NCBI RefSeq assembly: GCF_900168265.1 | Contig: NZ_FVZF01000007.1 | Coordinates: 58,295-122,294, forward strand | DNA: 64,000 nt | DNA from: Salegentibacter salarius | GTDB taxonomy: Bacteria > Bacteroidota > Bacteroidia > Flavobacteriales > Flavobacteriaceae | Direction of reading: 5' to 3' | Shown here: positions 59,266 to 64,000 of the stretch, one piece after another | How the letters are laid out: the number at the start of each line of letters is the position of its first letter | How positions within the stretch are numbered: the first letter of the stretch is position 1 | The notes under the pieces: model-generated | What the model was told of the DNA's origin: nothing | Databases searched by the model: none | The model's input: only the letters and a program-made list of their open reading frames with translations | Position numbers and translations under genes: made by a program

Positions 59266-60099
59266 ATGCTTTTGTGTTATTTGTATAGAAAGAAATGCAC
59301 ACCATTGTTTATTAAGAGAAAACCCGAAATAGTAGTAATTTCAGATGTACATCTCGGTACGTTTGGCGCTCATGCCGCAGAGCTGATTGAATATCTGGAT
59401 AGTGTACAGCCCAAAAAGTTGATACTCAACGGAGATTTTATAGATATCTGGCAGTTTAGGAAAAGTTATTTCCCTAAAACTCATTTAGAAGTAATTAAAA
59501 AGATCATTGATCTTAGTAGTAAGGGTACCGAAGTGATCTATATCACCGGAAATCATGACGAATTTCTAAGAAAATTTAGTGACACCCAAATTGGAGATTT
59601 GCGTATTACCGATAAACTAGTTTTGGAACTGGACGGTAAAAAAGCCTGGTTTTTTCACGGAGATGTATTTGATGTTGGAATTCACAAAGCGAAATGGATC
59701 GCTAAACTGGGCGGCTGGGGCTACGATCTATTGATTTTGATTAACCGTTTATTGAATCAGGTTTTGGTGAAAATGGGTAAAAAGAAATATTCGCTTTCTA
59801 AAAAAATTAAGAACAGCGTTAAAAATGCCGGGAAATTTATAGCCAGTTTTGAAAAAACAGTTTCAGATCTGGCCATAGAAAACGGCTATAAATATGTGAT
59901 CTGCGGCCATATTCACCAGCCCAAAATAATTAGGAAAACCAATAAGAAAGGAACCTGCTTATATTTAAATTCAGGCGATTGGATAGAAAACTTAAGCGTC
60001 CTGGAGTATGAAGATAAGAAATGGAACCTTACCTATTTTAGCGAACTAAAAAAGCAAAAACCTTTGGTAGCCGCAGTTACCGTTATAAAAAAGGATTAA
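59266..60099 (+). CDS. UDP-2,3-diacylglucosamine diphosphatase-like metallophosphoesterase
   Basis: A 277-residue calcineurin-like phosphatase. The metal motifs are VISDVHLGTFGAHAAE (DxH, near residue 26), LNGDFIDIW (GD), TGNHDEFLRKF (GNHD), FFHGDVFDVG and CGHIHQPKI (GHxH). This set with the conserved HGDxFD is typical of LpxH/YbbF-like enzymes that hydrolyse UDP-diacylglucosamine in lipid A synthesis, and bacteroidal homologues of this length are so annotated. No other lpx gene is in the window. The end overlaps the convergent flavo-iron-sulfur gene by four bases. Confidence 0.85.
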   Translation: MLLCYLYRKKCTPLFIKRKPEIVVISDVHLGTFGAHAAELIEYLDSVQPKKLILNGDFIDIWQFRKSYFPKTHLEVIKKIIDLSSKGTEVIYITGNHDEFLRKFSDTQIGDLRITDKLVLELDGKKAWFFHGDVFDVGIHKAKWIAKLGGWGYDLLILINRLLNQVLVKMGKKKYSLSKKIKNSVKNAGKFIASFEKTVSDLAIENGYKYVICGHIHQPKIIRKTNKKGTCLYLNSGDWIENLSVLEYEDKKWNLTYFSELKKQKPLVAAVTVIKKD

Positions 60100-63014
60100 A
60101 CCAGAGCTTCCCTTAAAATACTCACGGGGTGCTTGGCCTGCCGCTGTGTCCCATCAAAAATTTGATGCCTACAACTAGTTCCATTGGCTGAAATAACGGT
60201 CTCTTCAGGAGTTTTTCTAACCGCCGGGAACAAAGTTTGTTCGCCAATATTCATACTTACTTCGTAATGTTCTTTTTCATAACCAAAAGAGCCCGCCATT
60301 CCACAACAACCTGATGGAATTATGCTTACTTTAAAATTCTTAGGCAGATTTAGAACATCAAAAGTTATGGCTGTGTTAGAAAGTGCTTTTTGGTGGCAGT
60401 GCCCGTGAATTTTAATATTTTTTTCTGCTGAAGTAAATTGATCGGGATTTATATTGCCAAGAGCGATCTCTTTTTTCAAGAATTCTTCAATTATAAAAGA
60501 GTTTTTTGCCAGTTTTTCTGCTTCAGGTTTATTATCGGCTAATCTTAAATATTCATCTCTAAAACTTAAGATCGCCGAAGGTTCTAATCCAATTAACGGT
60601 GATTCTTCAGAAATTATATCCTTAAACAGACTTACGTTCTTATCCACAAAAACCTTAGCTTCTTCCAGGAAACCTTTAGAAATGTGGCTTCTTCCACTTT
60701 CCTCGTGTTTCACAAATTCTACGCGATAATTAAGTTGATACAGTAATTCTAAAGCGTCAACTCCTATTTCTGAATCCAGGAAATTGGTAAATTCATCGTT
60801 AAATAAATAGACTGTTTTGATAGGATTTTCAATCTGAAAGCGACGCTTATTCTTTTGATAGTAGTTTGCCAGCGTTTGTTTGGCTAAAATTGGTAAGGTT
60901 CTTTCTGGAGCTACGCCCATTATCTTTTTAGCGATGCCGGAAGCCAGAGAATTTTTAAAGAAAAAATTAGCAATACCCGGAGTTTTGGATGCAAGACCAT
61001 TCATTTTACCATTATTGGCAAAGATCTTACTTCTTAAACTTTTACCGTTTTCTTTTTGATATTGGTATTGAAATTCGGCTTTTAAAGCAGCAACATCTAC
61101 ACTAGAAGGGCATTCGCTTTTACAACCTTTACAACTAATACAGAGATCAAAAGCTTCTTTTATTTCTTCGTGGTTAAACCGGTTACTTTTATCTGAATTG
61201 GTTAAAAATTCACGCAAAGTATTTGCCCGGGCACGTGTGGTATCTTTTTCATCTTTAGTAGCGCGATAACTGGGGCACATTGTTCCACCCGCTTCAGCCG
61301 ATTTTCGGCAGTCGCCGCTACCATTACATTTTTCAGAAAGTTTAAGAATACCCTCAGATTCTGAAAAATCCATTAAAGTTGAAATTTCCGGTTCCTTTCG
61401 GTCTACTTCATAGCGAAGCGAAGTATCCATTGGAGCGGTATCGGTGATCTTTCCGGGATTAAAAATATTATTGGGGTCAAAAGTGAATTTAATATCCCTA
61501 AGAAGCTGATAGTTCTTAGGGCCAATCATCATTTCAATGAATTCGGCTCTTACCCTACCGTCTCCGTGCTCGCCACTTAAAGATCCATTGTATTTTTTAA
61601 CCAATTTAGCAACATCGGTAGTTATACTTCTAAAGAGTTTTACGTCTTCAGATTTCTTTAAATTCAAGATTGGACGTAAATGAATTTCCCCGGCTCCGGC
61701 GTGTGCGTAATACACAGCATCCTGACCGTAATTCTTCATTATCTCTGCAAATTCCGATATATAATCAGCCAAAAATGGAATAGCCACTGCGGTATCTTCT
61801 ATACAGGCAACGGCCTTTTTGTCTCCTATAATATTCCCTAAAAGTCCAAGGCCGGCTTTCCGAAGTTCTATCGCCAGTTCTATTTGGTCGCCCATCAAAA
61901 CCGGGTAGGCATAACTTAGATTAGAATCTTTTAAGGTATCCAGTACTTTTTGACTTTGTTCCTGGACTTCTTTTGCTGTATTGGCCCTTATCTCCAGCAT
62001 CAGTATCGCTTTGGGATCGCCTTCAATAAAAAACCTGTTTTCTTTGTATTTAAGGTTTTGCTTTGTACAATCTAAGATGGTTTTATCCATCATTTCGCAG
62101 GTGTACAACGAATGCTGCATTACGGGAACCACAGCTTGCATACAGCTTTCTATACTATCAAAATGCGCTGCGATCATCGCTGCTTCCGGAGGCTGAAGAT
62201 CATCAAGCTTCAGCGTGATTTCAGTAGTAAAGGCTAAGGTACCCTCGCTTCCGCATAGTAATTTGCATAAATTTAAAGGTTCGGTAGAATCTTTAGAAAA
62301 AACTTCTGCATACAACAATTCATCTATCGCATATCCCGTATTTCTTCTATGTAAACTTTTAGGCGGAAACTTTTCTATAAGTTCCTTTTTATTTTCTTCG
62401 GAAGAGAGTTGCTCATTAATTTTACGGTAAATTTCTCCTTCCAGGTTTTCTAATTTCAATTTTTCCTGAAATCCTTCCGCAGAAATATCTTTAAATTCGG
62501 CCTCACTGCCGTCGCTTAAAATAGTTTTTAGAGAAACTAGCTTTTCGCGAGTTGTGCCATATTTAATTGAAGTGGTTCCGCTGGAATTATTTCCTACCAT
62601 TCCGCCAATCATACAGCGGTTGGAAGTTGAAGTATTGGGGCCAAAAAATAATCCGTATTCATTCAAAACCCTGTTTAGATCGTCGCGAATTACACCAGGT
62701 TGTAAGCTTACGGTTTTAGCCTCCTGGTCTATATTTAAGATTTTTGTAAAGTGTTTAGATACATCTACTACAATCCCATCTCCCACACACTGGCCTGCCA
62801 GCGAAGTTCCGGCGGTTCTTGGGATTAAAGAAGTTTTTTGCGCTTTTGCAAATTTTATAAGTTTCTTTAAATCATTTTCATCTTTTGGATAACAGACTGC
62901 CAACGGCATTTCGCGATAAACCGACGCATCTGTTGCGTAAATTGAACGCCATAATTTATCGTCATATAACTGGCCTTCAATTTCCTGGGCTAAGTGGTAG
63001 AGTTTTTCTTTCAT
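60096..63014 (-). CDS. FAD-linked oxidase/Fe-S fusion (GlcD-GlcF or YdiJ-like)
   Basis: A 972-residue membrane-associated dehydrogenase that joins two parts. The first (about 1-530) is a PCMH FAD domain (RTAGTSLAGQCVGDGIVVDV, GGMVGNNSSGTTSIKYGTTR) with the C-terminal oxidase cap (GHGDGRVRAEFIEMM-like SGEHGDGRVRAEF). The second has two 4Fe-4S motifs (GDCRKSAEAGGTMCPSYRAT and CISCKGCKSECPSSVDVAAL) and two cysteine-rich CCG domains (HGHCHQKALS, PSGCCGMAGSFGYE). Such proteins oxidise D-lactate, 2-hydroxyglutarate or glycolate and pass electrons to quinones. I start at the ATG at 63014; the upstream in-frame start at 63080 looks too far out. Confidence 0.9.
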   Translation of the reverse strand: MKEKLYHLAQEIEGQLYDDKLWRSIYATDASVYREMPLAVCYPKDENDLKKLIKFAKAQKTSLIPRTAGTSLAGQCVGDGIVVDVSKHFTKILNIDQEAKTVSLQPGVIRDDLNRVLNEYGLFFGPNTSTSNRCMIGGMVGNNSSGTTSIKYGTTREKLVSLKTILSDGSEAEFKDISAEGFQEKLKLENLEGEIYRKINEQLSSEENKKELIEKFPPKSLHRRNTGYAIDELLYAEVFSKDSTEPLNLCKLLCGSEGTLAFTTEITLKLDDLQPPEAAMIAAHFDSIESCMQAVVPVMQHSLYTCEMMDKTILDCTKQNLKYKENRFFIEGDPKAILMLEIRANTAKEVQEQSQKVLDTLKDSNLSYAYPVLMGDQIELAIELRKAGLGLLGNIIGDKKAVACIEDTAVAIPFLADYISEFAEIMKNYGQDAVYYAHAGAGEIHLRPILNLKKSEDVKLFRSITTDVAKLVKKYNGSLSGEHGDGRVRAEFIEMMIGPKNYQLLRDIKFTFDPNNIFNPGKITDTAPMDTSLRYEVDRKEPEISTLMDFSESEGILKLSEKCNGSGDCRKSAEAGGTMCPSYRATKDEKDTTRARANTLREFLTNSDKSNRFNHEEIKEAFDLCISCKGCKSECPSSVDVAALKAEFQYQYQKENGKSLRSKIFANNGKMNGLASKTPGIANFFFKNSLASGIAKKIMGVAPERTLPILAKQTLANYYQKNKRRFQIENPIKTVYLFNDEFTNFLDSEIGVDALELLYQLNYRVEFVKHEESGRSHISKGFLEEAKVFVDKNVSLFKDIISEESPLIGLEPSAILSFRDEYLRLADNKPEAEKLAKNSFIIEEFLKKEIALGNINPDQFTSAEKNIKIHGHCHQKALSNTAITFDVLNLPKNFKVSIIPSGCCGMAGSFGYEKEHYEVSMNIGEQTLFPAVRKTPEETVISANGTSCRHQIFDGTQRQAKHPVSILREALV

Positions 63015-63121
63015 AATAACGCGATAAAAATAGAGAATTTTGCCTGAAACGCTTAACAGATTTTTATACAATATTAACAATAGATTGGCGTCCCATCCGT
63101 TTCAGATCATGTTTTAACATT

Positions 63122-63130
63122 TAAATTTGA
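63122..63130 (+). promoter_or_regulatory. Putative -7 box for the outer-membrane protein gene
   Basis: TAAATTTGA fits TAnnTTTG, 23 bases before the ATG at 63154. Confidence 0.45.
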
Positions 63131-63153
63131 CAACAATTCTAAAAACGCTAACT

Positions 63154-63657
63154 ATGAAAAAATTATTTTTACTCGCCGCTTTTATAATCGGCGCAACATT
63201 TTACAATCAGGCAGAAGCCCAAACCATTTCAGATAACGCCCTTGGACTTAGATTTGGAGGCGGCGATGGTGTTGGAGCCGAAATTTCTTACCAAAGAGCT
63301 GTTGGTAGCAACAACAACCGTTTGGAATTAGACCTTGGATGGAGAGATAACAGCGATTATGACGCTTTTAAACTTACCGGAATTTATCAATGGGTTTGGA
63401 ATATAGAAGGAGGCTTTAACTGGTACGCCGGTGCAGGTGCTGGTCTTCTTGGAGTTGACGATACTCGTTTTAACGACAGAGATGGTGACGATGGAACTTA
63501 CCTTTTTCTTGCCGGTAATGTTGGTATAGAGTACGACTTCGATATTCCACTATTAATATCATTAGATGTTAGACCAGAATTTGGATTCTTTAGTGATAAC
63601 GATGTTTTAAATGAATTCTCACCAGATATTGCTTTAGGTATTAGATACCAATTCTAG
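63154..63657 (+). CDS. Small outer-membrane beta-barrel protein
   Basis: A 167-residue exported protein. The signal peptide MKKLFLLAAFIIGATFYNQ is followed by AEAQ, the cleavage site. The mature part has alternating beta-strand character (LGLRFGGGDGVGAEISYQRA, FKLTGIYQWVWNIEGGFNWY, AGAGAGLLGVDDTRF) and ends IALGIRYQF, a barrel-assembly signature. It fits the small porin-like eight-strand barrels of Bacteroidota; no function is assigned. A TTG upstream at 63127 is in frame but would precede the signal peptide. It ends in a terminator-like hairpin that is also the left end of the IS element. Confidence 0.83.
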   Translation: MKKLFLLAAFIIGATFYNQAEAQTISDNALGLRFGGGDGVGAEISYQRAVGSNNNRLELDLGWRDNSDYDAFKLTGIYQWVWNIEGGFNWYAGAGAGLLGVDDTRFNDRDGDDGTYLFLAGNVGIEYDFDIPLLISLDVRPEFGFFSDNDVLNEFSPDIALGIRYQF

Positions 63658-63683
63658 TACTAGGCAGAAGAGAAAATTAAAAG

Positions 63684-63710
63684 AGGCTGTCTGAAAAGGC
63701 AGCCTTTTTT
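63684..63710 (+). terminator. Hairpin terminator after the outer-membrane protein gene
   Basis: AGGCTG (63684-63689) pairs with CAGCCT (63700-63705), followed by a T-tract. The same bases contain GAGGCTGTCTGAAAA, which resembles the ends of element A, so part of it may be the terminal repeat of the IS element. Confidence 0.65.
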
Positions 63711-63746
63711 GTTGTATTATTTTCTGGTTTTTAGTATTTTCATGTA

Positions 63747-64000
63747 ATGAAAGCCAAAGCAGTATTTAAGACCTATGACCAGTCGCAGTTAAGTCTTTTA
63801 CCTCCCAGTTATGATGATCTGGTCCCTGCCCATCATCCCGTTAGGATCGTCAATACGATTATTGATCAAATCGACATCGCTGACCTGGAGCGAAGTTATA
63901 AAGGAGGAGGTACCTCCAGTTACCATCCCCGGATGTTGCTCAAGGTGACCATCTATGCGTACCTTCGCAATATGTATTCCTCTCGTAAAATTGAGCAGGC
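63747..64000 (+). CDS. IS1182-family transposase, N-terminal part
   Basis: An ATG at 63747 opens a frame that runs off the right edge (84 complete codons). It begins MKAKAVFKTYDQSQLSLLPP and continues with SYDDLVPAHHPVRIVNTIID and a later YHPRMLLKVTIYAYLRNMYS, SSRKIEQA-like end. The FKxYxQxQLxLLPPSxxDLVPxxHxVR start is the classic N-terminal domain (DUF772) of IS1182/IS1751-type transposases. The catalytic DDE part is outside the window. The stretch is visibly richer in G and C than the flanking genes, in line with a horizontally moving element. Confidence 0.88.
   Translation, partial: MKAKAVFKTYDQSQLSLLPPSYDDLVPAHHPVRIVNTIIDQIDIADLERSYKGGGTSSYHPRMLLKVTIYAYLRNMYSSRKIEQ

Larger units (their letters stand above)
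63683..64000 (+). mobile_element. IS1182-like insertion sequence, left part
   Basis: The transposase start at 63747 and a candidate terminal repeat at 63683-63697 (GAGGCTGTCTGAAAA) mark the left end of an element that continues beyond the window. The right end is not visible, so length and target duplication cannot be read. Confidence 0.65.

Overview
The window looks like chromosomal DNA of a marine-type flavobacterium (Bacteroidota, Flavobacteriaceae, probably near Salegentibacter/Gramella; the genus is a guess). Supporting signs are the AT-rich composition, a type B T9SS sorting-domain protein, a MutS2-like protein without Smr, a fused 2-oxoacid dehydrogenase E1, Aquifex-type aconitase, TAnnTTTG-type promoter elements and intergenic repeats. 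About 62 protein genes are called, including six of 31-53 codons. I see no rRNA, tRNA or CRISPR.

Layout. 1-7.5 kb: DUF1206 and VTT membrane proteins, an SDR, an arsenic block (arsR, acr3-type efflux, arsO-like flavoprotein), another SDR and a zinc-independent MDR reductase. 7.7-13.9 kb: FUSC membrane protein, DUF6155, a T9SS type B secreted protein, an MFS transporter and a 34-aa basic peptide. 14-23.8 kb: serine acetyltransferase + cysteine synthase B, a secreted protein, a Crp/Fnr regulator, an SF2 helicase, large-subunit catalase and a class A PBP. 23.8-24.5 kb: a compact minus-strand operon of very small basic peptides, three of them tandem paralogues, with its own terminator and an upstream 8-bp inverted repeat. 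24.6-33.2 kb: SdiA-regulated-like protein, VTT protein, cold-shock-domain protein, DbpA-like RNA helicase, VF530, J-KTSC protein, FAD oxidase, MsrA-like, two lipoproteins and HPF. 33.2-36.3 kb: aconitase and a degenerate MBL-fold protein.

36.3-42.8 kb is a minus-strand biosynthetic cluster: FAD hydroxylase, methyltransferase, type III polyketide synthase, FabL-like enoyl reductase, FabZ-like dehydratase, ketosynthase, acyl carrier protein and phosphopantetheinyl transferase. The first three match the logic of the srsABC phenolic-lipid operon of Streptomyces; the rest would build a dedicated acyl starter. The inferred product is an alkylresorcinol/alkylquinone-type phenolic lipid.

42.9-64 kb is mostly housekeeping: OmpA-like and lipocalin-like lipoproteins, DUF1328, fused E1, a 2OG-Fe(II) oxygenase, SUI1 factor, DUF1835, nucleoside phosphorylase, polyphosphate kinase with a cytosolic substrate-binding-fold protein, Ung, MutS2-like, DCC thioredoxin-like, DAACS symporter, chorismate synthase, LpxH-like phosphatase, a GlcD/GlcF-type flavo-iron-sulfur fusion, an outer-membrane protein, and the left end of an IS1182-like element running off the right edge. 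Two 130-bp inverted-repeat elements elsewhere have ends resembling the sequence just upstream of this transposase and may be MITEs of that family.
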